A DNA stretch of 64,000 nucleotides from Sphingopyxis sp. LK2115 (GTDB lineage: Bacteria; Pseudomonadota; Alphaproteobacteria; Sphingomonadales; Sphingomonadaceae): contig NZ_JABWGQ010000012.1 in assembly GCF_014595975.1 (NCBI RefSeq), forward strand, positions 26,693 through 90,692, in the 5' to 3' direction. A program made the position numbers and the translations under genes. The notes beneath the pieces were generated by a model. It was not told where the DNA came from. It saw only the letters and a program-made list of their open reading frames with translations, and ran no database searches. Positions 25,193-34,016 of this stretch are shown here, piece after piece; position 1 is the first letter of the stretch; each line of letters begins with the position of its first letter.

Positions 25193-26572
25193 TCAACCGA
25201 CGCGCTTCACCGCGCCCTTGTGCGCGCCGACGCTCTTGTTGCGCGGGCGGAAACGACGCTTGCGCTGGCCTTCGGCGCCTTCGCCGGCCGCGCCATCGCG
25301 GCGCGGGCCGCGATCGCCGCCCGGCTTGCCCGGACCGCGGCCGCGCATGGCGTCTTCGCGCTGGCGCTGCGGGTTGCGGCCCTTGCTGCCGGTATCGCGC
25401 GGCGGCTGGACCGGCCTGGGGAGGCTCCGCACCAGTTCGCCGAAATTGTCGGGCAACGGCATCGGTTCGGCCCTGGTCCGCGTCACGCGCTCGATGTCGC
25501 GCATATAGGGGCGTTCGTCGGGCGCGATGAAGCTGATCGCCTTGCCCTCGGCGCCGGCGCGCGCGGTGCGGCCGATGCGGTGGACATATTGTTCGGGGAC
25601 GTTCGGAATCTCGAAGTTGATGACATGGCTGACCCCCGACACGTCGATGCCGCGCGCGGCGATATCGGTCGCGACGAGCAGTTTGATCTCCCCCGAACGA
25701 AAGGCCTGGAGCGCCTGGGTGCGCTGCGCCTGGCTTTTGTTGCCATGGATTGCCATCGCCTTGATCTTCGCGCCCGCCAGATGACGAACGACACGGTCGG
25801 CGCCGTGCTTGGTGCGCGTGAAGATGAGCGCGCGGTCGATGTCCTCGCGCTGGATCACCGACGTCAGCAGCGCCTGTTTTTCCTTCTGCTCGACAAAGGT
25901 GGCGAACTGACGGATCTTTTCCGCGGTGGTCGCCTGCGGCGTCACCGACACGGTGACCGGATCGTTGAGGAACTGGTCGGCGAGCCCCGCGATCTCCTTG
26001 GGCATCGTCGCCGAGAAAAAGAGGTTCTGGCGGCGCGACGGGAGCAGCCTGGCGATACGGCGCAGCGAATGGATGAAACCCATGTCCATCATCTGGTCGG
26101 CTTCGTCGAGGACGAAGATTTCGACATCGTCGAGACGCAGCGCACGCTGGTCGATGAGGTCGAGCAGGCGGCCGGGCGTGGCGACGAGAATGTCGACGCC
26201 CTGTGCAAGGTCGCGGATCTGCCGGTTGATCGGCACGCCGCCGAACACCGTCGCGACGCTGAGCTCGGTAAAGCGGCCGTAATCGCGACAGCTCTGCGCG
26301 ATCTGAGCCGCCAGCTCGCGGGTCGGCGAGAGGACGAGCATCCGGCAACCGCGCGGGTTGGCGCGATGCGGATAGGTCAGAAGATGGTGGATCGCCGGCA
26401 ACGAAAAGGCCGCGGTCTTGCCGGTGCCGGTCTGCGCGATGCCGCACAGGTCGCGGCCCTGTTTCAGCACCGGGATTGCCTGAAGCTGGATCGGGGTCGG
26501 CTGGCTATATTTTTTGGCCGCAAGCGCACGATTGATGTCGGCGTGCAGGTCAAAGTCGTTGAAAGTCTTCAT
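25193..26572 (-). CDS. DEAD-box RNA helicase, RhlE-like
   Basis: 459-aa ATP-dependent RNA helicase. The Q motif (YSQPTPIQ), motif I AQTGTGKT at 46-53, PTRELA, DEAD at 156-159, FSATMP, ARGIDV and HRIGRTARAG are all present. The tail after about residue 375 is Arg/Gly-rich and ends in a basic RNA-binding-like segment. RhlE-type helicases act in ribosome assembly and RNA turnover. Monocistronic by layout; its start (26572) is followed upstream by a long non-coding region. Confidence 0.95.
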   Translation of the reverse strand: MKTFNDFDLHADINRALAAKKYSQPTPIQLQAIPVLKQGRDLCGIAQTGTGKTAAFSLPAIHHLLTYPHRANPRGCRMLVLSPTRELAAQIAQSCRDYGRFTELSVATVFGGVPINRQIRDLAQGVDILVATPGRLLDLIDQRALRLDDVEIFVLDEADQMMDMGFIHSLRRIARLLPSRRQNLFFSATMPKEIAGLADQFLNDPVTVSVTPQATTAEKIRQFATFVEQKEKQALLTSVIQREDIDRALIFTRTKHGADRVVRHLAGAKIKAMAIHGNKSQAQRTQALQAFRSGEIKLLVATDIAARGIDVSGVSHVINFEIPNVPEQYVHRIGRTARAGAEGKAISFIAPDERPYMRDIERVTRTRAEPMPLPDNFGELVRSLPRPVQPPRDTGSKGRNPQRQREDAMRGRGPGKPGGDRGPRRDGAAGEGAEGQRKRRFRPRNKSVGAHKGAVKRVG

Positions 26573-26997
26573 ATATACTCACTATGCGCGACGCGCAGGC
26601 GCATCCGTTCGCGCGCGAACGGACGGCGCACGGACCGCGGGCTCGAAACGACCCGCGTGAAAGGGTGCCTCTTAAGGACAAAGCGCTTCCGGCTCGACCC
26701 GCGCCTTCTTGGGGCGGGAAAATCACGCTGCCGGTGGTTGCGGCGGATGAGTCCGCCATGTTGCGCTGCACAATCATATGGCATGGACTGTGCGCAATTG
26801 CAAGATAATTGCTTGGGCGCCGCTGGAAGAAAGAAAGAGGATAGGCGCAGAGGCGCAGTGGTCGCAGAAGAGAAAGAAAATGATGCAGAGGTCGACAATC
26901 GTTTCCCTGCCTTCTCCGCGCCTTCGCGTCTTCGCGTGAACCCTTGTCCTGCCCCGCGGCCTTTGGCAGACATTCGGGTAAACAGAGGGGATATATT
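26573..26997. other. 425 bp non-coding gap between RNA helicase and glycerol kinase
   Basis: This holds the divergent 5' regions of the helicase and glpK. An AT-richer stretch (about 26770-26815, with two AATTGC copies) could carry promoter elements, but no convincing -35/-10 pair is seen. The right half contains an imperfect inverted repeat described separately. No gene-like reading frame is supported. Confidence 0.6.
26838..26944. repeat. Imperfect inverted repeat, second type (GCGCAGAGGCGCAG / CGCGCCTTCGCGTC)
   Basis: Left arm about 26838-26878, right arm about 26904-26944. The arms are purine-rich GCGCAG repeats and their approximate complement and pair with many mismatches and at least one gap. 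The pattern resembles degenerate CTCCGCG/TCTGCG-type intergenic repeats of proteobacteria. A further half-copy may exist near 40600-40635. Confidence 0.4.
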
Positions 26998-28470
26998 TTG
27001 GCCGAAAAGATCATCGTCATCGACGAGGGCACGACCTCGACCCGCACGATGCTCTTCGGCGCCGACGGCACGCCGCTCGGCAGTGCGCAGCGGGAGATAA
27101 GCCAGCATTATCCCGCGCCCGGCCTTGTCGAACATGACGCCGCCGAGATCTGGGAGGCGACGCTCGCCTGCACGCGCGAGATGATCGCCCGCGCGGGTGG
27201 GCCGGATCATGTCGCGGCGATCGGCGTCACCAACCAGCGGGAGACGGTGGTGTTCTGGGACCGCCAGACGGGCGCCCCGCTCGCCCGCGCAATCGTGTGG
27301 CAGGACCGGCGCACCGCCGCCGACTGCGCCGCGCTCAAGGACGCTGGGCACGAGGCGACGGTGCAGCGGGCGAGCGGATTGCTGCTCGATCCCTATTTCT
27401 CCGGCAGCAAGATTGGCTGGGCACTCAGGCATTGGCCGCAGCTCTGCGAGGCGGGCGACCGGCTCGCCGTCGGGACGATCGAATCCTGGCTCGTCTATCG
27501 GCTGACCGGCGGCGCGCATGTCACCGACGCGACCAATGCGTCGCGCACCGCCTTGATGGCGATCGAGCGTCAGGGCGGCTGGGATGCCGGGCTTTGCGAT
27601 CTGTTCGGCGTGCCGATGCGATCGCTGCCCGAGATCGTGGGCTGCACCACGACCGTCGGCACAACCGATCCCACATTGTTCGGGGGCGCGATCCCGATCT
27701 GCGGCATGGCCGGCGACCAGCAGGCGGCAACGATCGGTCAGGCATGTTTGGTGCCGGGGCAAACCAAGGCGACCTTCGGCACCGGCGCCTTCATCCTGTC
27801 GGCGAGCGGAACCACTCGGCCGGTTTCTCGGAATCGCCTGCTTGCGACTGTCCTGGTGCAGGAAGGGGACGTCCGTTCCTATGCGCTCGAAGGATCGGTA
27901 TTCGTTGCGGGCAGTCTCATCAAATGGCTGCGCGACGGACTGGGCCTGCTCGCAAGCGCGGGCGAAAGCGAGGGTTTGGCGCGATCGGTCGCTGACAATG
28001 GCGGCGTCTATCTCATCCCGGCGCTGTCGGGGCTGGGTGCGCCGCACTGGCGGCCCGATGCGCTGGCGGCGCTGTCAGGCCTCAGCTTTGCCAGCACCAA
28101 GGCGCATGTGGCGCGCGCAGCGCTCGAAGCGCAGGCCTATCAGGCGCACGACCTCAAATCCGCCTTCGCCGCTGACGGGGTCGACTGGGCCGAGCTCCGA
28201 ATCGACGGCGGCATGGCGGCGAACGACTGGATGGCGCAGGATCTGGCCGACATGCTCGATCTGACGGTCGAGCGGCCCGATTTCGTCGAGAGCACCGCGC
28301 TCGGCGCCGCCATGCTCGCCGCGACCGGCGCGGGTCTCTATCCCGACCTTAAGACCGCGGCACAGGCGATGCGCGGCACCGCGACGCGCTTTACGCCCGC
28401 GCTGGACGTCCAGAACCGCAAAACGCGCCTTGCCGGGTGGCAAGGCGCGCTTGCGAAGGTTTTGGGCTGA
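26998..28470 (+). CDS. glpK: Glycerol kinase
   Basis: 490-aa FGGY-family kinase phosphorylating glycerol to glycerol-3-phosphate. The N-terminal phosphate loop IDEGTTSTR, VTNQRET, IVWQDRRT, FSGSKIGWAL, MAGDQQAA, FGTGAF and the C-terminal DGGMAANDW are present; length is normal. The start is TTG 26998 with AGAGGGG seven bases upstream; no ATG gives a better N-terminus. No glpF or glpD neighbour is present, so it stands alone. Confidence 0.96.
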   Translation: MAEKIIVIDEGTTSTRTMLFGADGTPLGSAQREISQHYPAPGLVEHDAAEIWEATLACTREMIARAGGPDHVAAIGVTNQRETVVFWDRQTGAPLARAIVWQDRRTAADCAALKDAGHEATVQRASGLLLDPYFSGSKIGWALRHWPQLCEAGDRLAVGTIESWLVYRLTGGAHVTDATNASRTALMAIERQGGWDAGLCDLFGVPMRSLPEIVGCTTTVGTTDPTLFGGAIPICGMAGDQQAATIGQACLVPGQTKATFGTGAFILSASGTTRPVSRNRLLATVLVQEGDVRSYALEGSVFVAGSLIKWLRDGLGLLASAGESEGLARSVADNGGVYLIPALSGLGAPHWRPDALAALSGLSFASTKAHVARAALEAQAYQAHDLKSAFAADGVDWAELRIDGGMAANDWMAQDLADMLDLTVERPDFVESTALGAAMLAATGAGLYPDLKTAAQAMRGTATRFTPALDVQNRKTRLAGWQGALAKVLG

Positions 28471-28503
28471 TCGTCGGCCCCGCAAAGGCGAGGGCAACGG
28501 CCC

Positions 28504-28731
28504 TCAACGCTTGAGGGTGAGGCCGCCGAAACGCTTGTTGAACTTGGCAACCTGGCCGCCGCTGTCGAGCATACGCCCCTGGCCGCCCGTCCATGCCGGA
28601 TGTGCCGTGGGGTCGATTTCCAGCGTCATCACGTCGCCTTCGCTGCCCCAGGTGGAGCGCGTCTGATATTCGGTGCCATCGGTCATCTTGACCGTGATCA
28701 TGTGATAGTCGGGGTGAATGTCTTTTTTCAT
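28504..28731 (-). CDS. rpmE: 50S ribosomal protein L31
   Basis: 75-aa ribosomal protein L31 starting at ATG 28731 ([10 protein letters not shown]). It has no cysteines, so it is the zinc-independent form rather than the Cys4 zinc-binding type. [18 protein letters not shown] and KFNKRFG are the family segments. It is the last gene of the rpsB-rpmE cluster, separated from fabZ by 212 bp that include a palindromic repeat, so it may have its own promoter. Confidence 0.96.
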   Translation of the reverse strand: MKKDIHPDYHMITVKMTDGTEYQTRSTWGSEGDVMTLEIDPTAHPAWTGGQGRMLDSGGQVAKFNKRFGGLTLKR

Positions 28732-28840
28732 GTCCTGGCTCCTGTGCCGCTGGTTTCCGACCAGCGAGCTTGAGTCTGTGCGTCCGGGGACGCGAAGCGG
28801 CGCCCTTACTGGGCTGAAAGGCAAAATGCAACCCAAACCC

Positions 28841-28926
28841 CGTTCGTGCCGAGCTTGTCGAAGCACCGTCCCTCTTCCTGCGGCGTCGACAGAAAGAGCG
28901 GCCCGTCGACAAGGTCGGGGCAAACG
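28841..28926. repeat. Intergenic palindromic repeat, copy 4
   Basis: 86 bp inverted repeat in the fabZ-rpmE gap. Left arm 28841-28871, right arm 28896-28926, both close to the consensus of copies 1-3 (core GAGCTTGTCGAAG). It ends 18 bp from the fabZ stop codon. Confidence 0.85.
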
Positions 28927-28943
28927 GAATATCGTAAAGCGAC

Positions 28944-29426
28944 TCAATCGCTCGGCGGGTCGGCGATCATCGCGGTGAACTGGCATTCGGTCGCGAGTTG
29001 CCCGTCCAGCATCGCGCGGCCCTCGAATTTGCAGATGTTGCGCTTTGCCTGAAGGATGGTGACGTGCAGGTCTAGCAGATGGCCGGGTTCGACCGGCTTT
29101 CTGAACTTCACGCCGTCGATGCCCATGAAATAGACGAGCTTGCCCGATCCCGCGAGGCCGAGCGATTCGATCGCGAGCACGCCGCCCGCCTGCGCCAGCG
29201 CCTCGACGATCAGGACGCCCGGCATGATCGGTCGGCCGGGGAAATGGCCCTGGAAAAAGGGCTCGTTCATCGTCACTGCCTTGACCGCGTGGATCGACTG
29301 GTCCTTGACCATCGACACCACCCGGTCGACGAGCAGCATCGGATAACGATGCGGCAGAAGGCCAAGGACGCGGCGAATGTCCGCCGGCCCCATCGCTTCG
29401 TCCACGCTGCCTTCCCCGGCCGCCAT
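28944..29426 (-). CDS. fabZ: 3-hydroxyacyl-ACP dehydratase FabZ
   Basis: 160-aa hot-dog-fold dehydratase of fatty-acid synthesis. Catalytic His26 is in LLPHRYP and Glu75 in [20 protein letters not shown] is intact. It starts five bases after the OmpH-like gene stop, so the two are cotranscribed. In most Gram-negatives this position in the bamA cluster lies between lpxD and lpxA; neither is here. Confidence 0.97.
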   Translation of the reverse strand: MAAGEGSVDEAMGPADIRRVLGLLPHRYPMLLVDRVVSMVKDQSIHAVKAVTMNEPFFQGHFPGRPIMPGVLIVEALAQAGGVLAIESLGLAGSGKLVYFMGIDGVKFRKPVEPGHLLDLHVTILQAKRNICKFEGRAMLDGQLATECQFTAMIADPPSD

Positions 29427-29431
29427 CGCGT

Positions 29432-30121
29432 TTAGCGCGTCGTCGGCTGGTTGGCGGTCGGCGCCGGTGCGGGCGTGGCGCCGGGCTGCGCGGCGCGTGC
29501 GGCGTCCATCAGCTGCTGGTTGCGCTGCTGGACGAGCTGGCCCGGCTGATAGCCGGCCGGGACCGCGATCGACACGTTCGGCAGGATGCGGTTGAGTTCG
29601 GTCACCACCGCGTCGGTGATGTCGACATTGTTCTCGCGCGCGAGCACCGCGTCGGGATTGAGCAGCAGGTCGACCTTTTTCGCCGTCATCGCCGCCTTGA
29701 TCGCATCGTTCATGCGCACGCTGATCTGATCCTCGACATAGGCGATGGCCAGGTCCACCGGTCGGCTGATCTGGGCGAGTTCGGCCTGCGCGGCCTGGCG
29801 CTTGTCCTGCACCGCCTTGGCCGCCGCCTGAAGCGCGGCCTGGTTCTGAGGAGTCTTTTTCGCCTCTTCATTATATTTGGCGATCAGCACGTTGATTTCG
29901 GCCTGAAGCGTCTGGCCGCGCGACTGCTGCTGGTCGATCTGCGCCTTGTAAGTGGTCTCGATCTGTTGCGAGGCGGTGCGGAAAGCGTTGGAACGCGCGG
30001 CGGCGACGCGCACGTCGGCGACGGCGACACCCTTCGCCTGCGCGATGGCGGGGGCCGACAGGATGGGCGAGACCGACAGCGCGGCAATCGCCAGCGCGGA
30101 AGCGGCAAGAAGTTTTTTCAT
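29432..30121 (-). CDS. OmpH/Skp-family periplasmic chaperone
   Basis: 229-aa secreted protein: signal peptide of about 27 residues (cleavage near AIA-Q), then a predominantly helical Gln/Ala-rich body as in Skp, which holds unfolded outer-membrane proteins between Sec and BamA. The C-terminal 50 residues are an unusual Gln/Pro/Ala-rich tail. Its ATG shares one base with the bamA stop (TGATG), implying tight coupling to BamA synthesis. Confidence 0.9.
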   Translation of the reverse strand: MKKLLAASALAIAALSVSPILSAPAIAQAKGVAVADVRVAAARSNAFRTASQQIETTYKAQIDQQQSRGQTLQAEINVLIAKYNEEAKKTPQNQAALQAAAKAVQDKRQAAQAELAQISRPVDLAIAYVEDQISVRMNDAIKAAMTAKKVDLLLNPDAVLARENNVDITDAVVTELNRILPNVSIAVPAGYQPGQLVQQRNQQLMDAARAAQPGATPAPAPTANQPTTR

Positions 30122-32811
30122 CAGAATTGGGTTCCTACGTTGAATGAGAAGCGTTTGGTATCATCGCCCTCTTCTTTGCGAAGGGCGTAAGCGAAGTCGA
30201 TCCGAAAGGGACCGAAGGGGGAGTTCCAATTGACCCCGGCGCCGATCGCGACGCGCGGCATCCAGGTGTCGCCGAAAAAGCGTTCCTCGAACGGCGCCAG
30301 GGACGAAAAACCGGTGGGACAGGTGGTATATTGCCCGGTGCCGGTGGTCACCCCATTTGTCGTGGTGGTGGTTTCGTCCGCAAACTGGGTCACGCCCGTC
30401 GACGCGTTGCGGCACAGGAACTTGTAAAGCCCGCTGCCCGGAACACCGTCGCGCGTGTCGCGGAAATCTTCAAGCGTGGTCAGCGTCGGGCGCTTCACGC
30501 TCCACACCGAACCGACGTCGAGGAAAATGGACGGCCTGAGCCCCAGTTCCTTTGCACCCGTGCCGAGCGGGATGTCGAGTTCGAGCCGTCCCTGATAATA
30601 AGCGCGACCGCCGAGCGCGTCGTCGATCTGGCCGCGATTGTCATTGCTGGTATCGATGACCGGGTTGGTCGGATCGTAAGTGGCGGCATAGCGGATGACG
30701 CGCGGGCCAACGCCGCGGATGTCGAAGCCGCGCATCTGCGGTTCGCCCAGGAAGAAGCGGTCGGTCAGGCGCACCTTGTCGCTCGTCGGCGTCGGCGCGC
30801 TGCCAAAGGGGTGGATATAGCCCCCCTCGGCCGAGATGTTGAGGATGAAGCGGTTGCCGAGATTGAAGTGCTTCGATGCGGCAAGGCGCGTGCGGACATA
30901 TTTGACGCTGCCGCCCAGCCCCGCGAAATCCTGGCTGATCGACGCCGACTGGCCGCGCGTCGGGCGAATCCGGTTGTCGCGGTCGTCATAGGCGAGCGTG
31001 AAGCCGACGAGCGACGTCGTGCGCTTGCCAATGGCGTCGCAGAGATAGCGACCGGCAACCAGCGGGTCGCACTGGTCGCCGAAGAAATAGATGTCGCGAT
31101 CGAGCGTGACATCGTCATAGTTGAGACTGTAACGGCCGAAAAAGGACAGAAACTCGGTAAGCGGCACACCTGCGTTGATCTGGAAGCCCGTCGTCACCTG
31201 CTCGAACGTCGTGCGGCGGTCGTTGTCGATGAAGTTGAACGAATTGAGGTCGCGGCGATAGATGCTGCCGCCGACCGAGATGTTGCGATCGAACAGATAG
31301 GGTTCGGTAAAGCCCAGCTCGACCGACTTGGAATAGCTCGAATAATTGACCGACGCCTGCAATTGCTGGCCAAGCCCGCGGAAATTGCGCTGGCGGATCG
31401 ACGCCTGGAGCAGGAAGTTCTCGATCGACGAGAAACCGGCGGACAGCGACAGTTCGCCCGTGGGCTTTTCCTCGACATTGGTTTCCAGAATGATGCGATC
31501 GGGGGCGCTGCCTTCCTTGCGCTCGATCTCCAGATTCTCCTGGAAATAGCCCAGGCTGTTGATGCGGTTCTCGGTCCGCTTGACGCCGAAGCTGTTGAAG
31601 GCGTCGCCTTCATTGAGGCGAAACTCGCGGCGCACCACCTTGTCGTGCGTCAACGTATTGCCGTTGACGTCGATGCGCTCGACATAGGTGCGCGGGCTTT
31701 CGGCGACGTTGAACGTGATGTCCATCGTCCGATCGTCCGGATTGCGGCGAAACTCGGGGTTGATGTCGGCAAAGGCATAACCGAACAGGCCCGCGGTTTC
31801 GCTGAGGCTCTCGACCGTATCCTCGACCAGCTTGGCGTCATACCAGTCGCCGGTCTTCATCGGCAGCAGGCTCTTCAGCATCTCGGGCTGGAAGTCGCGC
31901 AGCTCGCTCTTCACGTCGACGTTGCCGAACTTGTATCGTTCGCCCTCCTCGACGACATAGGTGATGATGAAATCCTGCTGGTTGCTCGTCAGCTCCGCCA
32001 CCGCCGAAATCACGCGGAAATCGGCGTAACCGTTGGTCAGGTAGAACAGGCGCAGCTTCTGCTGGTCATAGGCCAGGCGATCGGGGTCGTAGCTGGTGTT
32101 CGACGACAGGATCGTCAGCAGCCCTGTTTCCTTCGTCGCCATCTCGTCCTTGAGGTCGCCGTCGCTGAACTTTTCGTTGCCGATGATATTGATCTGGCGG
32201 ACCTTGGATTTCGGCCCTTCGTTAATCTCGAACACGACGTCGACGCGGTTCTGATCGAGCGATACCATCTTGGGCTCGACGGTCGCGGCGAAGCGACCCT
32301 GCCGCTTGTAAAGCTCGATGATGCGCGCGACGTCGGCGCGCACCTTCGAGCGCGTGAATATCTGGCGCGGCGCCAGCTTGATTTCGGGGCGGATCTTGTC
32401 TTCCTTGAGCCGCTTGTTGCCTTCGAGGATCACGCGGTTGATGACCGGATTCTCGGTAACCTGGATCTGCAGGGCGCCATTGTTGTCGGTGATCTGGAAA
32501 TCCTTGAACAGCTCGGTCGCGGCAAGGTCTTTCAGCGCCTGGTCGAGCACCGCGCGGTCATAGGTCTGACCGACGCGCAGCCGCAGATAGGACAGAATCG
32601 TCTGCGCCTCGAGCCGCTGGTTACCGGTGACGGTGATCGACTGGATCGTGCTGGCGGCGGGCGCCGTTGCAGCCGCGGGAATCGTCGGCGCCGGAACGGT
32701 CGGCGGCACGACATCCTGCGCCATCAGCGGCGCACTGAGCATCGTACCGGCCAGAAGAGCCACCGACAATTGTGTCCGGCTCAAGATTTTGTGTGAAGCC
32801 ACGCCGTTCAT
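30121..32811 (-). CDS. bamA: Outer-membrane protein assembly factor BamA
   Basis: 896-aa Omp85 protein that inserts beta-barrel proteins into the outer membrane. A signal peptide ends near LMA-Q (about residue 32), followed by a Pro/Ala spacer, five POTRA-like repeats (from ITVTGNQRLE near residue 60 to about 410) and a C-terminal 16-strand barrel ending in NVGTQF, the expected beta-signal. Immediately upstream, 15 bp before the ATG, is a terminator-like hairpin that could reduce readthrough from rseP. Confidence 0.97.
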   Translation of the reverse strand: MNGVASHKILSRTQLSVALLAGTMLSAPLMAQDVVPPTVPAPTIPAAATAPAASTIQSITVTGNQRLEAQTILSYLRLRVGQTYDRAVLDQALKDLAATELFKDFQITDNNGALQIQVTENPVINRVILEGNKRLKEDKIRPEIKLAPRQIFTRSKVRADVARIIELYKRQGRFAATVEPKMVSLDQNRVDVVFEINEGPKSKVRQINIIGNEKFSDGDLKDEMATKETGLLTILSSNTSYDPDRLAYDQQKLRLFYLTNGYADFRVISAVAELTSNQQDFIITYVVEEGERYKFGNVDVKSELRDFQPEMLKSLLPMKTGDWYDAKLVEDTVESLSETAGLFGYAFADINPEFRRNPDDRTMDITFNVAESPRTYVERIDVNGNTLTHDKVVRREFRLNEGDAFNSFGVKRTENRINSLGYFQENLEIERKEGSAPDRIILETNVEEKPTGELSLSAGFSSIENFLLQASIRQRNFRGLGQQLQASVNYSSYSKSVELGFTEPYLFDRNISVGGSIYRRDLNSFNFIDNDRRTTFEQVTTGFQINAGVPLTEFLSFFGRYSLNYDDVTLDRDIYFFGDQCDPLVAGRYLCDAIGKRTTSLVGFTLAYDDRDNRIRPTRGQSASISQDFAGLGGSVKYVRTRLAASKHFNLGNRFILNISAEGGYIHPFGSAPTPTSDKVRLTDRFFLGEPQMRGFDIRGVGPRVIRYAATYDPTNPVIDTSNDNRGQIDDALGGRAYYQGRLELDIPLGTGAKELGLRPSIFLDVGSVWSVKRPTLTTLEDFRDTRDGVPGSGLYKFLCRNASTGVTQFADETTTTTNGVTTGTGQYTTCPTGFSSLAPFEERFFGDTWMPRVAIGAGVNWNSPFGPFRIDFAYALRKEEGDDTKRFSFNVGTQF

Positions 32812-32825
32812 CCCGCAAAATACTC

Positions 32826-32856
32826 AAAAAACGACAAACCCGCCTGACCGCGGGCT
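32826..32856 (-). terminator. Terminator-like hairpin between rseP and bamA
   Basis: On the minus strand CCCGC-GGTCAG-GCGGG (extendable by two weaker pairs, within 32837-32856) is followed by a T-rich tract (TTTGTCGTTTTTTG, 32826-32836 region). That is the layout of an intrinsic terminator. It lies inside a colinear cluster, only about 15 bp before the bamA start, so attenuation is more likely than complete termination. Confidence 0.5.
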
Positions 32857-32882
32857 TGCGCGCACTCCCTGCCCCAGACTCG

Positions 32883-34016
32883 CTAGCCAATCAAGCGCGC
32901 GATCCTGTCCCAAAGGCCCAATGAGCCCAAATCGTTGAAAGTTACGACCAGCATCAGCGTCACCACCGCGGCAAAGCCGAAGCGGAATGCCCATTCCTGC
33001 ACGCGGAGCGGTGCAGGCCGCCGCCGGATCGCTTCATAGGCATAGAAAAGCAAATGACCGCCATCGAGCATGGGCAATGGCAAGAGGTTGATGAACCCCA
33101 GATTGATGGAGATGAGCGCGATGAAGAATATGAGCGAGGCGATGCCCAGCGTCGCCGCCTGCCCCGAAATCTCCGCGATCTTGACCGGGCCGTTCATGTC
33201 CTTGATCGAACGGCGACCGGTGAGAAACTGGGCAAGCACCTCGCCGGTCTGGCGGACGATCTGCCACGTCTGGCGCAGCCCGACCGCGGGCGCTTCGATC
33301 AGCGATACCGCCTCAAGCCGCGGCGGCGGCGGCGCGAGGCCGATGATCGCGCGTTCATATTCCTTGCCGAAAGGATCCTTTTCGGTGATCAGCCGCGGCG
33401 CCAGCGTCACCATCCGCTCGCTCCCCTCGCGCAGCACACGCAACTGCATCACCTCGCCCGGACGGTGCGCGACGGCCATCGGAATATCGCCGAACGTCGC
33501 AATCGGTCGGCCATCGATGGCAACGATCCGGTCGCCCACGCGCAGCCCCGCGTCATCGGCGGCCGACCCGACCTCGATCGCGCCTGCGACGGGGGGTGTC
33601 ACGACCTTGCCGCCGACCCACGCAAAACCGGCGAGGATCAGGATCGCAAACAGGAAGTTGGTGACCGGCCCCGCCGCTACGATCGCCGCGCGTTTCCAAA
33701 CGGGCTGCGCGGGAAAGCTTTGCAAACGCACGTCGTCGGGCAAGGACCGCCATCCGGCATCGGGCTGGCTCACCGCATCGCGGTCGCCCGCGAACTGCAC
33801 ATAGCCGCCGAGCGGCAGCCAGCCGATCTTCCATTCGGTGCCGCGCCTGTCGGTCCAGCCGAATATCCTGCGCCCGAAACCGATCGAGAAAGTCTCCGCC
33901 TTCACCCCGCACCAGCGCCCGACGATATAATGGCCATATTCGTGCACGAACACGAGCGGGCCAAGGACAAGGAGAAAGGCCAGAACGGTGAAGGCGAAAC
34001 CGGGGGTTTCAAGCAT
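32883..34016 (-). CDS. rseP: RseP family site-2 protease
   Basis: 377-aa intramembrane zinc metalloprotease of the RseP/RasP type that cleaves anti-sigma factors or signal peptides in the membrane. The zinc motif HEYGH is at 25-29 in the first helix, a PDZ domain spans about 130-215 (GLRVGDRIVAIDG), and the third zinc ligand is in PMLDGGH near residue 325. The start at 34016 overlaps the dxr stop by eight bases. Confidence 0.95.
   Translation of the reverse strand: MLETPGFAFTVLAFLLVLGPLVFVHEYGHYIVGRWCGVKAETFSIGFGRRIFGWTDRRGTEWKIGWLPLGGYVQFAGDRDAVSQPDAGWRSLPDDVRLQSFPAQPVWKRAAIVAAGPVTNFLFAILILAGFAWVGGKVVTPPVAGAIEVGSAADDAGLRVGDRIVAIDGRPIATFGDIPMAVAHRPGEVMQLRVLREGSERMVTLAPRLITEKDPFGKEYERAIIGLAPPPPRLEAVSLIEAPAVGLRQTWQIVRQTGEVLAQFLTGRRSIKDMNGPVKIAEISGQAATLGIASLIFFIALISINLGFINLLPLPMLDGGHLLFYAYEAIRRRPAPLRVQEWAFRFGFAAVVTLMLVVTFNDLGSLGLWDRIARLIG

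Noticed and set aside
26578..26808. A 74-codon open frame between the helicase and glpK.
   Set aside because: Arg/Ala-rich with no recognisable feature; it lies in the repeat-bearing promoter region.
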